A program made the position numbers and the translations under genes. Below the pieces are notes generated by a model that worked only from the letters and a program-made list of their open reading frames with translations, made no database searches and was not told the DNA's origin. A stretch of 64,000 nt of DNA, from the NCBI RefSeq assembly GCF_014698045.1, contig NZ_JACJSE010000001.1, forward strand, positions 1 through 64,000, given 5' to 3'. Below are positions 16,501 to 25,034 of this stretch, one piece after another. The DNA is from Aulosira sp. FACHB-615. Lineage in GTDB: Bacteria > Cyanobacteriota > Cyanobacteriia > Cyanobacteriales > Nostocaceae. How positions within the stretch are numbered: position 1 is the first letter of the stretch; every line of letters begins with the position of its first letter.

Positions 16501-17425
16501 TCCATGCAACTTCTTCAACATAAGTATCAGCAGTGTGACCAGAAGGAATTGGATAGTTAGGAATGCGAGGCTCACCCATAATATTGTAAGGCTCGACTTT
16601 ATCCGCGACTTCTTCGGTGGTTGCGATCGCTTCCTCAATTACATCATCGGGTAAATGGTCGCGGAATAGCATTCTCATTTCATCAGCAGATTTGAGATAT
16701 TCTGTACCGCTATAGCGCATCCGGTTATCTTCAATAATTAGTTTACCTGTTTGAATGCAAAGTAAAGCATCGTGGGCTTCGACATCAAAACAGGAAATAA
16801 AATGGGAGTCGTTCGTAGCGACAAATTTAATATTTAATTCCCGCGCAATTTTGATAATTTCGACGTTAACAATGCGGTCTTCTTGGGAGCCGTGGTCTTG
16901 AATTTCTAAATAAAAATCATCACCAAATACATCTTTATACCATTGAGCAACTTTGCGGGCTGCATCTGGTCTATTACTGAGAATTGCTTGGGGAATTTCG
17001 CCACCTAAACATGCACTAGTGACAATCAAGCCTTCGTGATATTGTTTGAGTAAATCTTTATTAATACAGGGGCGAGAAAAAATACCTTTACCTTGTACAC
17101 CTTTGAGGTGAGAAATTGTAGTTAATTTAACTAAATGTTTATATCCTTGATTATTTTTGGCTAAAACAACTTGATGATATTTGGGACGACGTTCTTGTTT
17201 TTCAATATCGCCGTTAATGATATACATTTCGTTGCCAATAATTGGCTTAACATTTTTACTACGGCAAATTTTTAGCAATTCTACAGCACCATACATGACA
17301 CCATGATCTGTAACTGCGATCGCCTTTATCCCCAATTCTATGGCACGGTCAATCAAATCAGGTAACTGACTCGCCCCATCCAGCAAACTATAGTCACTAT
17401 GAATATGTAAAGGTACGAAAGACAT
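13553..17425 (-). CDS. dnaE: DNA polymerase III alpha subunit, N-terminal half (DnaE-N), with internal intein and split-intein N-half
   Basis: 1290 residues. DnaE-N carries the PHP domain (HIHSDYSLLDG at 7-17, VTDHG at 38-42) and most of the polymerase catalytic region, including PDIDTDF (820-826; D821 and D823 as metal ligands). Two inteins are present. Residues 370-783 are a complete cis-intein inserted between PVGPGRG and SAAGSL; residues 1189-1290 are the N-half of the cyanobacterial split DnaE intein (CLSYDTEVLTVEYG start, ATKDH block B). After splicing, the N-extein is 774 residues (1-369 plus 784-1188). It must be trans-spliced to DnaE-C, encoded at 62677 on the other strand. ATG start; convergent with rpsU. 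Confidence 0.97.
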   Translation of the reverse strand: MSFVPLHIHSDYSLLDGASQLPDLIDRAIELGIKAIAVTDHGVMYGAVELLKICRSKNVKPIIGNEMYIINGDIEKQERRPKYHQVVLAKNNQGYKHLVKLTTISHLKGVQGKGIFSRPCINKDLLKQYHEGLIVTSACLGGEIPQAILSNRPDAARKVAQWYKDVFGDDFYLEIQDHGSQEDRIVNVEIIKIARELNIKFVATNDSHFISCFDVEAHDALLCIQTGKLIIEDNRMRYSGTEYLKSADEMRMLFRDHLPDDVIEEAIATTEEVADKVEPYNIMGEPRIPNYPIPSGHTADTYVEEVAWNGLLDKLNRKSRTEVEPVYKERLEYELKMLQQMGFSTYFLVVWDYIKFARDNNIPVGPGRGCVLGDTKVMLASGEQILIKDIQVGQKVITHQGNLLPVTHKHEYPCNEEIVKIKAANEELFLTKDHKIWAVKTDECVVMSIKQANVCKPSCTRYCSVKPYQGYQLKWIEAGKLRKNDFVVFPRVKSAEQEVVFDLVNFVESKSHLRFDQEFIWYEIGTNHLITRKIPRYITFNEDLARILGYYIAEGWSRLGERECAVGFGLAKNEVNYAEEICRLINQVFGLESKIFPHPKKNSLQVLCYSRIVGEFLSSLCGKGANHKHIPDEIVTQGKSEYIRLLIAYLFRGDGHNGTKDKTINIKYTTTSSNLAAQLRLLLARFGYWGSIIKRKKQKVNWSVEYSVKLSGKQLLDWNADFIDFPVGIKPQKFYRNDGFYVDDNYIYIKIKETKTLNYNGYVYDISVPGDTSYIGNSIAIHNSAAGSLVAYTMGITNIDPVHHGLLFERFLNPERKSMPDIDTDFCIEKRDQVINYVTEKYGTDRVAQIITFNRLTSKAVLKDVARVLNIPYGDADKMAKLIPVVRGKPTKLKVMISDDTPEPEFKEKYDNDPTVRRWIDMAMRIEGTNKTFGVHAAGVVISADPLDEIVPLQKNNDGSVITQYFMEDLESMGLLKMDFLGLRNLTMIQKTIDLIEHNKGYRVDPYEITNQERKAQKILAKGEHKTLPKDVQKTYELLESGELEGIFQLESSGMKQIVRDLKPSNIEDISSILALYRPGPLDAGLIPKFINRKHGRENIDYESQILEPILNETYGIMVYQEQIMKIAQDMAGYSLGQADLLRRAMGKKKVSEMQKQQEKFIDGSTKNGVKKQVAEKLFDDMLKFAEYCLSYDTEVLTVEYGFVPIGEIVEKQLECSVFSVDSHGHVYTQAIAQWHNRGQQELFEYCLEDGSVIRATKDHKFMTTDGQMLPIDEIFERELDLLQVKALPI
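13556..13861 (-). other. Split DnaE intein, N-terminal half (102 aa)
   Basis: Begins with the nucleophile Cys1 at residue 1189 after LKFAEY and ends at the stop codon. Block A (CLSYDTEVLT), block B (ATKDHKFM, with the TxxH motif) and the end DEIFERELDLL match the naturally split, fast DnaE inteins of Nostocales such as that of Nostoc punctiforme. 102 residues is the usual length. It assembles with the 36-residue C-half to join the polymerase halves. Confidence 0.95.
15077..16318 (-). other. Cis-splicing intein with LAGLIDADG homing endonuclease, within dnaE-N
   Basis: 414 residues (370-783 of the precursor). Splice features: Cys1 in CVLGDTKVML, block B with TKDH (431-434), block F VYDISVPGDTSYIG, and C-terminal HN (782-783) followed by Ser+1. 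Between them are two LAGLIDADG-type helices, ILGYYIAEGW (near 547-556) and LLIAYLFRGDGHNG (near 645-658), so the endonuclease looks intact: both helices end in an acidic residue. The insertion interrupts the highly conserved GRGSAAGSLVAY motif of bacterial replicative polymerases. Trichodesmium dnaE is also known to hold additional inteins. Confidence 0.93.
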
Positions 17426-17451
17426 AATTTATTTAATAGTCAATTATTAAA

Positions 17452-17537
17452 AGTGCTGAGTGCTGAGTGCTGAGTGCTGAGTTAAAGATTCTATTTCCCC
17501 TACCTCCTTGTCTCCCTTGTCTCCCTTGTCCCCCACT
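17452..17537. repeat. AGTGCTG heptads followed by a CCTTGTCTC array
   Basis: AGTGCTG units (17452-17482) are followed by CTCCTTGTCTCCCTTGTCTC units (about 17501-17537). They lie between the divergent dnaE-N and symporter genes, so promoters for both must lie around them. Confidence 0.75.
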
Positions 17538-17637
17538 CTCTACTCCCTAGATTGATTAGATTATCCTGTTTAAGTAAATTCCACTTCCGCAGTTGTTGTT
17601 GTAATAGTTACCTTTGTTCCGTTATTTAGCTGTACCA

Positions 17638-18942
17638 ATGAGTCAAACAGAGAGTCAACATCCGCCCGATAATGCTTCCCGTCCTTGGTGGCGGCGTATT
17701 CCTCTGACGTTACAAATTGTAATAGCCTTAGTGCTGGCTGTGATTGTGGGAATTGCTTTGGGTGCGGGGAACCCTAGCCCCAGCAATGCGGCTTTAATCA
17801 CTAATTTGGCAATTCCGGCAGAACTGGTACTCAAGGCACTCCGCGCTTTAGCTACGCCACTGATTTTGGTAGCAGTGCTGCATACTTTTATGACGGCGAC
17901 TATCCCCGGTACCGCCGGACGACGGTTAGCGTTATTACTTTTTACTAATACCACTGTAGCGATTTTGGTTGGGTTGTTTGTGGCTAATGTCTTGCGTCCA
18001 GGAACTTGGGGAAGTTTACCCAAACCACAAACAGCAGTAAATAGCGCCAACCTTGATCCTTGGGGGTTAATCAAAGACGCTGTACCAGAAGCCATTCTTG
18101 CGCCGTTGGTAAGTAATAATGTGATTCAGTTAATTGTGGTTGCCCTGTGCTTTGGAATTGTGCTGCGGGGTTTAAAATCAGAACAAATCGCCCAAGGTAA
18201 AACAGGATTTCAACCCATTGAAGATGTGATTGGAATTTTGTTTGAGGCGGTAATTCGCATTCTCAACTGGGTAATTGCCTTAGTTCCCTTTGCGGTGTTT
18301 GGTATTGTGGCTAAAACTGTGGCAGAAAAAGGTTTTGCCCCATTTGTTTCTTTAGCGGCTTTTATTGTGGCGGTGTTGGTAGCCTTGGTGTTACAAGCTT
18401 GTTACTATCTCACCAGAGTCAAGTTCGGTTCTTGGGTAAACCCGTGGCGATTTTTGGTTGGTGGTTCGGATGCTTTTATCACGGCGTTCTCGACTTCTTC
18501 TTCTACGGTGACAATGCCCATTACTTGGGAAGTTTTGCAAACCAAAGTTGGTTTAAGAGAATCTTCTGCATCTTTGGGGGCGCTAGTCGGGGCAAACTTT
18601 AATAATGATGGGACTGCCCTTTATGAAGCGATGTCTGCATTATATATTTCCCAAGTTATTGGACAGCATTTAAATTTGGGACAGCAGTTAATTGTAGTGC
18701 TGACATCGATTTTTGCATCGGTGGGGGCGGCTGGTATTCCCAATGCGGGGTTAGTAACGATGACTTTGGTATTTACTTCCGTACGCTTGCCGACAGAGTA
18801 TATCGCGTTGTTGGTGACAGTTGACTGGTTTTTAGACCGTTGTCGCACAGCGATTAATGTTATGGGAGATATGACGGTGAGTGCGGTACTGGATGGGAAA
18901 AAGCCGCGTTATGAGGAGGAGAATCTTTCTGAGGAAGTTTGA
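17638..18942 (+). CDS. Dicarboxylate/amino acid:cation symporter (DAACS family)
   Basis: 434 residues from the ATG at 17638; a TTG eight codons upstream is possible but less likely. Family: sodium- or proton-coupled glutamate/aspartate or C4-dicarboxylate carriers of the GltP/GltPh type. Eight membrane segments and two re-entrant loops are expected; visible are the serine-rich loop SSSTVTMP, the NNDGT variant of the NMDGT cation motif (ANFNNDGTALYEAMS), the second hairpin GAAGIPNAGLV, and DRCRTAINVMGD, where the last segment binds substrate. The usual Met of NMDGT is Asn here. No operon partner. Confidence 0.88.
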   Translation: MSQTESQHPPDNASRPWWRRIPLTLQIVIALVLAVIVGIALGAGNPSPSNAALITNLAIPAELVLKALRALATPLILVAVLHTFMTATIPGTAGRRLALLLFTNTTVAILVGLFVANVLRPGTWGSLPKPQTAVNSANLDPWGLIKDAVPEAILAPLVSNNVIQLIVVALCFGIVLRGLKSEQIAQGKTGFQPIEDVIGILFEAVIRILNWVIALVPFAVFGIVAKTVAEKGFAPFVSLAAFIVAVLVALVLQACYYLTRVKFGSWVNPWRFLVGGSDAFITAFSTSSSTVTMPITWEVLQTKVGLRESSASLGALVGANFNNDGTALYEAMSALYISQVIGQHLNLGQQLIVVLTSIFASVGAAGIPNAGLVTMTLVFTSVRLPTEYIALLVTVDWFLDRCRTAINVMGDMTVSAVLDGKKPRYEEENLSEEV

Positions 18943-19025
18943 TGAATGCTTAATAAGAAACTAACCGCAAAGTACGCAAAGAGAGGAATAAAAGAGATTT
19001 TGATGCGGTTCAGTTAAGCAAAAAA

Positions 19026-19141
19026 GTAGGTTGGGTGGAGCGATGGCGTAACTCAACAAAGTCTTGAGGATGTTGGGTTACGGCGCAACATAGATTTAGT
19101 GTGTCTCTACAAATACCCTTGTGCGCCTGCACCCAACCTAC
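19026..19141. repeat. Foldback repeat with GTAGGTTGGGTG ends
   Basis: GTAGGTTGGGTG (19026-19037) is perfectly complementary to CACCCAACCTAC (19130-19141), with a second GTTGGGTTACGGCGCAACA palindrome inside. 116 bp, non-coding; a MITE-like element between the convergent symporter and rplI genes. A stray GCGGTTCAGTTA just upstream (about 19009) resembles the end of the 46981 element. Confidence 0.7.
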
Positions 19142-19170
19142 AATAACTCAGGTCAAAATCTCAAAACATA

Positions 19171-19629
19171 CTAACTAGCAACAACTTCAACATCGATTTG
19201 CGCTGTTACTTCTGAGTGCAACTTGATTTCAGCCTTGTAAGTACCCAGCTTGCCAATGTCGGGGATGGTAATACCACGACGGTCAACTTCTAGGTTAGCA
19301 GCTGCTTGAATTGCATCGGCAACATCTTGAGTGGTGACAGTACCGAAGATGGCTTCGTTTTCACCAACTTGCTTGGCAATTTTCAAACTGCCAACTTTTT
19401 CTAAAGCTGCTTTTTGTTCTAAGGCTTGTTGTTTGAGTTCCAATTGCCGTTGACGTTCTTGTTCACGACGGCGTTCTACTTGTTTGAGAATACCAGGAGT
19501 AGCGCGGGTTGCCAAACTCTTGGGAATAAGGTAATTTCTAGCATAGCCAGGAGCAACTTCTACTAAGTCACCTAATTTGCCTAACTTGCTGACATCTTGA
19601 GTTAAAACTAACTGGACACGTTTCGCCAT
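19171..19629 (-). CDS. rplI: 50S ribosomal protein bL9
   Basis: 152 residues from the ATG at 19629 (MAKRVQLVLTQDVSKLG); an upstream ATG gives a ten-residue extension unlike the family. N-terminal domain with the L9 signature GDLVEVAPGYARNYLIPKSLA, long central helix rich in Glu, Arg and Gln, and a C-terminal RNA-binding domain. bL9 binds 23S rRNA and reaches from the L1 stalk base. Length normal. No ribosomal neighbours in this window. Confidence 0.95.
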   Translation of the reverse strand: MAKRVQLVLTQDVSKLGKLGDLVEVAPGYARNYLIPKSLATRATPGILKQVERRREQERQRQLELKQQALEQKAALEKVGSLKIAKQVGENEAIFGTVTTQDVADAIQAAANLEVDRRGITIPDIGKLGTYKAEIKLHSEVTAQIDVEVVAS

Positions 19630-19816
19630 TGTTTTGTTGTTTTTCCTGTAAAATCTCAATAACTTGGGTTGCAGCCGGATAACCTACATGAGTGTAGCTG
19701 TATCCCAAGGGGCTTTGTCTATACCCTAAAGCTTACAGATCCTAGCGAAAGGCGGGGGGCGATCGCAACTGTTTCGCCGATCAAAAGTCAAAAATCATCA
19801 ACAGCAATATTAAATC

Positions 19817-20743
19817 TTACTTAAAGATTTTGTGAACTTGCTTTTTAATCGTCCGTAATGTTGTTTCCCACTGGCTTGGTCTGGCTGGGGCGGGAATTGC
19901 CGCAGGTGGTATGGCGGGATTTAAATTGCGGTAATATTCCCAAATATCCCAATAAGGACAACCTGGTTGAATGCGAATCCCCGCCCAGTGGAGATATTGC
20001 AGGGGTTGATTAACAGCCGGATCAATCAAAATGTTACCCTGCCGTTGAAATTGTGGACTACCTGCCCAATTTCCTGGTGCTTTTCCTGGGCGACGCACCA
20101 CATTAAAACGGCGCGGAATCCGTTTGAGCAACATATAGTTGATAATTGGTTGGTCAGAAGTCTTTTCAGAAAAATCGAAATAATCTGGATGGGCGGCACA
20201 TTCAGTAAAGATTTCGTACAAATCTTGTTCAGAAATGAGGTTTTTCTTGGAAGCCCAAAAACCACCATTGAAAATATCTTTGACTTCAGCCTCAGTAAAT
20301 ACTTGATCTGTTAACACTTTCTCGCTGAAGACGTTTTTAATCCCGCCTGAATGTTGATAATCACAACAAATAAAATCTGTATTTGCCAAGTAATTGAGAT
20401 TATCAACAATCTTTTCAAAGACCACAATATCTGTATCAATGTACAAAAATTCATCGAACTGTCCGAACCAACAAGCCTGTTTCCTAAATTGATTAGGACG
20501 GGCGAAAAATTGACCACCGAAAGTTTCGTGTAATCTTTTAGAAAGACGGTCGATAAATTCTAAATCTTCGTATAGCTGTACACCATAATATTGATTTAGT
20601 GTGGCGGCTATGTTGTGATAGTGATCATCATAAGGAATCATGACGATTGGTGTATCCGCATCATAAGCACGGATACTGTTGAGGAGTGCGATCGCATGAT
20701 CTGTCACCTTATCATTAGCAATAATATAAATTCCGCGACTCAT
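19817..20743 (-). CDS. GT8-like glycosyltransferase family protein (first paralogue)
   Basis: 308 residues from the ATG at 20743 (MSRGIYIIANDKV); a longer frame would overlap the preceding gene. It has a nucleotide-sugar-transferase outline: an N-terminal Rossmann-like strand, the DXD in YIDTDIVVFEK (metal and donor binding), and a conserved NGGFWASKKN. It is paralogous to the gene at 21722 (ANDKV...LINSIEA, DADTLL, SGFYASRKN). I think both belong to a cyanobacterial family represented by the neighbouring Nostoc punctiforme genes Npun_R2821/R2822, from memory. Sugar donor and acceptor unknown. Last gene of the glycan locus. Confidence 0.65.
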   Translation of the reverse strand: MSRGIYIIANDKVTDHAIALLNSIRAYDADTPIVMIPYDDHYHNIAATLNQYYGVQLYEDLEFIDRLSKRLHETFGGQFFARPNQFRKQACWFGQFDEFLYIDTDIVVFEKIVDNLNYLANTDFICCDYQHSGGIKNVFSEKVLTDQVFTEAEVKDIFNGGFWASKKNLISEQDLYEIFTECAAHPDYFDFSEKTSDQPIINYMLLKRIPRRFNVVRRPGKAPGNWAGSPQFQRQGNILIDPAVNQPLQYLHWAGIRIQPGCPYWDIWEYYRNLNPAIPPAAIPAPARPSQWETTLRTIKKQVHKIFK

Positions 20744-20757
20744 CTTATCTACCTTTT

Positions 20758-21717
20758 TTATCTGTGATTTTTCACAAAATTTGCTAACCAATTCATCAAG
20801 TTTAATTGGTGTAAAATTATTTGCCTAGCTTCGGCGATCGCATCTTTAGCCGCATACCAAGCATCAGGCGTAGCAGTGACTTCTTGAATGTAAGCAATGC
20901 CTTTTTCATCCAAGCTAGGTAATCTTAAAAAACTACCAGGCGGTAATAATTTATCCGCCGCAGAGCCACCATAATAAATTGGCAAACACCATGCTAATAA
21001 AGCATCCCAAAGTTTTTCACTCACATACCAATCATTATCTGCATAGTTTTCAACTGCTAAATTGTAATAATACGGAGACATACCATACCATTTATTACTC
21101 AATTCTCCTAGAGAATTTGACCAGGCAGGTAAATCACGTCCATATAAATCAAATTTGATTTGACTAGACTGCAAAGATTGTAAAAAATCTAAACGCTGGC
21201 GATGATTGGCTGTACGATTAATTCCCGAAGTAATCCAACTACAAGGTTTAACTTTAGCTGGTGGTGGCATTTCATTTAAATCCCGAAATGAATTATTGTG
21301 ATACCAAATCGCTGGCATATATTCAGGAATTGGTGCAAAATCATCAGGGCCAGAAACATAACCGCAGTATTGTTGTGCGACTTTATAATTATTGATATTT
21401 TTTCCGACTACCTCATCTAAAGGCGGTTCTCGCATGAGGTAAATTATGCTTTCTTTACTAACTCCACGTAACAAAGAAGAAACATCTACCTGTTTTTTTT
21501 GTGGTTTCCTTCGCAGTTGATCTAACAAAGATGGCGGTTTAGTTGGTTCAGGAAAATCAAACTGATACATTAATAAAAAATCAGGCTTACTAGCTAAAGC
21601 CTGCATTTGAATATTTTGCCAAACACCGAAAGCATGAGGTGTTTGTTGCCACAGCCAATCGCCTCTAGTTTTTAAAGCGCCATAGCTGCTAATCATCCCA
21701 ACAGTTTTTATTTCCAT
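20758..21717 (-). CDS. GT10 fucosyltransferase-like glycosyltransferase
   Basis: 319 residues. The C-terminal region contains YYYNLAVENYADNDWYVSEK followed by LWDALLAWCLPIYYGG, which matches the donor-binding pattern of alpha-1,3-fucosyltransferases (GT10: FxLAFENS...DYVTEKLW...PVVxG). An acidic residue and the EK pair needed for GDP-fucose binding are present; the central PPSLLDQLRRKP region is a linker. It lies between two paralogous GT8-like genes with 14-bp and 8-bp gaps, so all three are surely co-transcribed. The real donor is unproven. Confidence 0.75.
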   Translation of the reverse strand: MEIKTVGMISSYGALKTRGDWLWQQTPHAFGVWQNIQMQALASKPDFLLMYQFDFPEPTKPPSLLDQLRRKPQKKQVDVSSLLRGVSKESIIYLMREPPLDEVVGKNINNYKVAQQYCGYVSGPDDFAPIPEYMPAIWYHNNSFRDLNEMPPPAKVKPCSWITSGINRTANHRQRLDFLQSLQSSQIKFDLYGRDLPAWSNSLGELSNKWYGMSPYYYNLAVENYADNDWYVSEKLWDALLAWCLPIYYGGSAADKLLPPGSFLRLPSLDEKGIAYIQEVTATPDAWYAAKDAIAEARQIILHQLNLMNWLANFVKNHR

Positions 21718-21721
21718 CTGA

Positions 21722-22726
21722 TTATTTATGTCCCACTGCTAATCCTAATTTTTTCAGAATTCTTGTACCTAAACTCGGAGACGCATTGTAAGCTTTCGGT
21801 TTAGTGGTAAATTTTGGCCGCTTTTCTGGTTCGTGTAAATAGCGATAGTGTAAGAAAATATCTCTATAAGGAAAATCAATATTTTCTCCTTTACAAACCT
21901 GATGAAATAACTTAGAAGATAAGCCAATATAGTGAATATACGTCAATCGATTGCCTTTATCATAAAGGATGTTATCTTCTCCTAAAAAATGATTGGAAGT
22001 GACACAACATCCTGTTTTTTCATCAGCAGGTAGATGCAAGGCTAAGTTACAGCTAGAAATTCCTGAGCGCATAACCATATAATTGACAATAGTTTGGTCA
22101 GGAGCAAAAGGATAAAGAATTTCTGCTTCTCCTTGACGGAGATTTTCTAGTAGTGAATCTCGAAGTTCTAAAGGAAATATGTTTTTCCTAGAAGCGTAAA
22201 ATCCAGAACAAAATATTTCTTTTTTGAGTCTTTCAACCGAAAATACTTCTGTTAATTTTGGTGATTTTTGTTGATATACATGAGATAAATCTGTATATTG
22301 AAAATCATATACTACCCAATCATGGTAATTTAGCTGATTAAAAATCTTATCCAGGGGACTCATCAATAAGGTATCAGCATCCATATAAACGAAGCGGTCA
22401 AAAGGCCCATCAAAAGCACCGTAACGTCGATGAGTTCCAAATCGATGATATTTTTCTTGGCTAACTTTTCGCCATTCTTGTTGAGCAGTAGGATGAGCAT
22501 CCCATACATTACGCACAAATTCATCCCAGCAATGAATAGATTCCTGATTGTCGTAAATCTGCACATGAGGACGACAAGCAATTTCTTGAGTAATTTGCTC
22601 TATATTGTCATCATAAGGATATACGCAAACGGGCATTTCTTTCCCATAAATTGCTTCTATGCTATTGATTAAAGCAACTAGTTGGTCATAAACTTTATCA
22701 TTAGCAAGAGTACAAATTCCATCCAT
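21722..22726 (-). CDS. GT8-like glycosyltransferase family protein (second paralogue)
   Basis: 334 residues from the ATG at 22726, chosen because MDGICTLANDKVYDQ aligns with the start of the paralogue at 20743; TTG and GTG starts lie upstream. DXD motif in FVYMDADTLLMSP, then FCSGFYASRKN, the same layout as the first paralogue. The C-terminal half has HYIGLSSKLFHQ and IDFPYRDIFLHYRYLHEP, where the first copy has QYLHWAGIRIQ and CPYWDIWEYYRNL. Likely a cytoplasmic transferase building the same glycan as its neighbours. Confidence 0.65.
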   Translation of the reverse strand: MDGICTLANDKVYDQLVALINSIEAIYGKEMPVCVYPYDDNIEQITQEIACRPHVQIYDNQESIHCWDEFVRNVWDAHPTAQQEWRKVSQEKYHRFGTHRRYGAFDGPFDRFVYMDADTLLMSPLDKIFNQLNYHDWVVYDFQYTDLSHVYQQKSPKLTEVFSVERLKKEIFCSGFYASRKNIFPLELRDSLLENLRQGEAEILYPFAPDQTIVNYMVMRSGISSCNLALHLPADEKTGCCVTSNHFLGEDNILYDKGNRLTYIHYIGLSSKLFHQVCKGENIDFPYRDIFLHYRYLHEPEKRPKFTTKPKAYNASPSLGTRILKKLGLAVGHK

Positions 22727-22762
22727 ATCAAATATCACCAAAGCTCTTAGGATTTATGAGAA

Positions 22763-23971
22763 TTAATTAAGTTGTTGACGAAAAGGTTCATCAACATAAC
22801 TGAGAATTTTAGCAGCGCGATTTTCCCAAGAAAATTGTTGGACAAATTCGATAGTTTGTAGATATCCTTCGATTTTTTTGGGATAAGTTTCTAAAACTTT
22901 TTGTAGGGCGGCGGCAAATTGATGTGGATTATCTGGCTCACACCAAGCTGCGATCGCTGGCGTATTCTTAAACTCTTCTAATGAAATAATTTCTGTCGCA
23001 ACAATAGGATTTCCTGAAGCTAAATAATCAAATAGTTTTAAGGGAGAAGTAAAAGTAGATGCTGTCCCAGAGCAGTGGGGATGAGCTAAAACATCAGCAG
23101 CTTGCAATAAAGAAGCTAGTTCATGGTGGAGAACATAACCTAAGAAAGTGATATTATCTACCTGTTGAGATTGGGCTAATTTTCGATAATACTCAACTTC
23201 TTTTGGTTCACCACCCGCACAGACAAACTGAACATTAGGCATTTGTTGAGCAGCATCAATTAAGATATCAATACCTTTAAATTTCTTTAATGCTCCAGCA
23301 TAAACTACTAATTGCGATCGCTGATTTTGTAACAGCTTTTGCCGCCATTCTGCTGCTTTTTCTGGCTGTCTTTGCATAAATAAACGATTAAATCCATTAT
23401 GGATTTTAATCAATTTTTCCGGTGGCATACCATGTTGAATCATGCTTTGGCGGACTGTATCTGCAACTGTCACAGCAACTTGAAACAAAGGATGATTTAC
23501 TATTTCTGGTTCAAATTGCTTATCTTCATGGTGGTGATGCTCATAAATTGCCGGAATCCTATATTTAATTGCAGCTTTGATAAAATTCCAATTCCAAGCA
23601 TGGACAATTTTTGTAGTTGCCCGGATATAAAAAGGAAAATAATACTTGGTGGCGATGGTGTTAGAGTTAGTGAATTTACTTTTAAAGTAATCAATAGGCC
23701 AAGGCATTGGTAGCCTTGCTACTTGTAATTTATCTTGGAAATTGTAATATCTAATAAGATTTTCTGGGGGTTTTTGTGGTCGGAAAGGATGCAACAAATT
23801 AACCGGATTAATTGCTTGCCATCCTTGCTGAGGATAAATCAAAATTGTCGGATAACCCAAGTTAGCTGCTCCATTGGCGGCGTTAGCAGCCTGCACACTA
23901 GAAGCTGTGGGTTCAGGCAATTTTTCGAGAAAAAAGAAGTTATATTTTTTTTGCAAATTATGCTTTTTCAT
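22763..23971 (-). CDS. Glycosyltransferase family 4 protein
   Basis: 402 residues, GT-B fold. The C-terminal donor domain shows VVYAGALKKFKGIDILIDA, FLGYVLHHELASLLQAADVL, and the acidic loop region SPLKLFDYLASGNPIVATE. The N-terminal domain carries SSVQAANAANGAANLGYPT, a typical acceptor-side helix. It transfers a sugar from an NDP-sugar to a growing glycan in the cytoplasm. It precedes the GT8-like/GT10 group with a 36-bp gap and follows a 158-bp gap after the pyruvyltransferase-like gene, where a separate promoter may lie. Confidence 0.85.
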   Translation of the reverse strand: MKKHNLQKKYNFFFLEKLPEPTASSVQAANAANGAANLGYPTILIYPQQGWQAINPVNLLHPFRPQKPPENLIRYYNFQDKLQVARLPMPWPIDYFKSKFTNSNTIATKYYFPFYIRATTKIVHAWNWNFIKAAIKYRIPAIYEHHHHEDKQFEPEIVNHPLFQVAVTVADTVRQSMIQHGMPPEKLIKIHNGFNRLFMQRQPEKAAEWRQKLLQNQRSQLVVYAGALKKFKGIDILIDAAQQMPNVQFVCAGGEPKEVEYYRKLAQSQQVDNITFLGYVLHHELASLLQAADVLAHPHCSGTASTFTSPLKLFDYLASGNPIVATEIISLEEFKNTPAIAAWCEPDNPHQFAAALQKVLETYPKKIEGYLQTIEFVQQFSWENRAAKILSYVDEPFRQQLN

Positions 23972-24129
23972 AACAGTTAGATTTTGTATTCAAGTTTTTC
24001 TAGTTGAGCGATGATATCAATCGTGTAATTGTAAGTATTTGAATGAAAAGTTATCGGTAAGCAATTTATTTCTATTGATTGTATTGAAAAATACCAAGCT
24101 AGTAACTGCGTAAATTAGAAATCATATTG

Positions 24130-25002
24130 TTATGAGTCAGCTAAATTATTTAATACTTGAGAGTAGTACCAATGATTACGTTCTCGACATTCATTAAGAC
24201 TTTCAGGGTAAACCTTGCAGTCTTTTATATAATTCTGCCAATCGTCAGTTTTGCAAGAAAATTTATTTTCATACCTCAAATCTAAAACGGTTTTATTAAA
24301 TAGTGAAAACTTAATTTTTGGTTGTAACCACTTTTGTACAGGAAAGATTGCGGGAGTATGTTTGAGTGTGTAGAACTTACTACTAAATGGAAAACATAAA
24401 ACTTTCCTTCTGAGCAATGTTCCCCAATATGCCCCATGATAAGAGCTTGTTAATATGGTTGCACCAGAACCTAAAAAATTTAAAATTTCCTCAATATTTT
24501 GGCTATTATTAGTCATTATGGGAAAATCACGAATTTTTATTTGAAATTTTTTATGTGAAAAAACTACAAATTCATGTTTAATATCTCTTTTTTGGTCGAA
24601 AGCTGGGTGCATACAACTGGCGCAAGGAACCCAATTATGTTTATTGATGAAATCTCGAATGCCAATTAAATCAAAGTTTTCCAGATATTGAGAATAGTTA
24701 AAATCTCGTAATTCTTGATGCGAAAAAGAATGACCGTAAATTTGCTGACCAATGCCCCAAGCGATTAATTTTATACCAGTTTTAGCTTTAATCAGCTTTG
24801 AAAATGACTTTAAAAATGGAGAAAAGAAAAGTCCACCTCCGCCGACAATAATATATTTATCTCTTGCCTTATTGAGATCGATTTCTCTGATATCAGCTTG
24901 CTTAACAGTGTATCCAGGAAAATCAAAATATTTAGTAGGAGCCGAGGATAAGTCTCCGATATTTGTTGAATCAATGACATGGTAATTAATAATTGATTTC
25001 AT
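24130..25002 (-). CDS. Polysaccharide pyruvyltransferase-like protein
   Basis: 290 residues. Motifs of the PS_pyruv_trans (CsaB/WcaK-like) family: NIGDLSSAP near the N-terminus, YIIVGGGGLFFSPF, IAWGIGQQIYG, and C-terminal TSSYHGAYWGTLL with a conserved histidine. Members add ketal-linked pyruvate to sugars of secreted polysaccharides using phosphoenolpyruvate. The protein is at the short end of the family. It lies between GT4 genes on the same strand, which supports a role in modifying the same glycan. Confidence 0.75.
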   Translation of the reverse strand: MKSIINYHVIDSTNIGDLSSAPTKYFDFPGYTVKQADIREIDLNKARDKYIIVGGGGLFFSPFLKSFSKLIKAKTGIKLIAWGIGQQIYGHSFSHQELRDFNYSQYLENFDLIGIRDFINKHNWVPCASCMHPAFDQKRDIKHEFVVFSHKKFQIKIRDFPIMTNNSQNIEEILNFLGSGATILTSSYHGAYWGTLLRRKVLCFPFSSKFYTLKHTPAIFPVQKWLQPKIKFSLFNKTVLDLRYENKFSCKTDDWQNYIKDCKVYPESLNECRERNHWYYSQVLNNLADS

Positions 25003-25034
25003 GAAATTCGGTATTTAACAGATGTAAATACTCA

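Noticed and set aside
17655..18095. 146-residue frame on the minus strand
   Set aside because: Antisense to the symporter gene, with composition typical of a mirrored membrane protein.
23399..23713. 104-residue frame on the plus strand
   Set aside because: Fully antisense to a GT4 glycosyltransferase gene.
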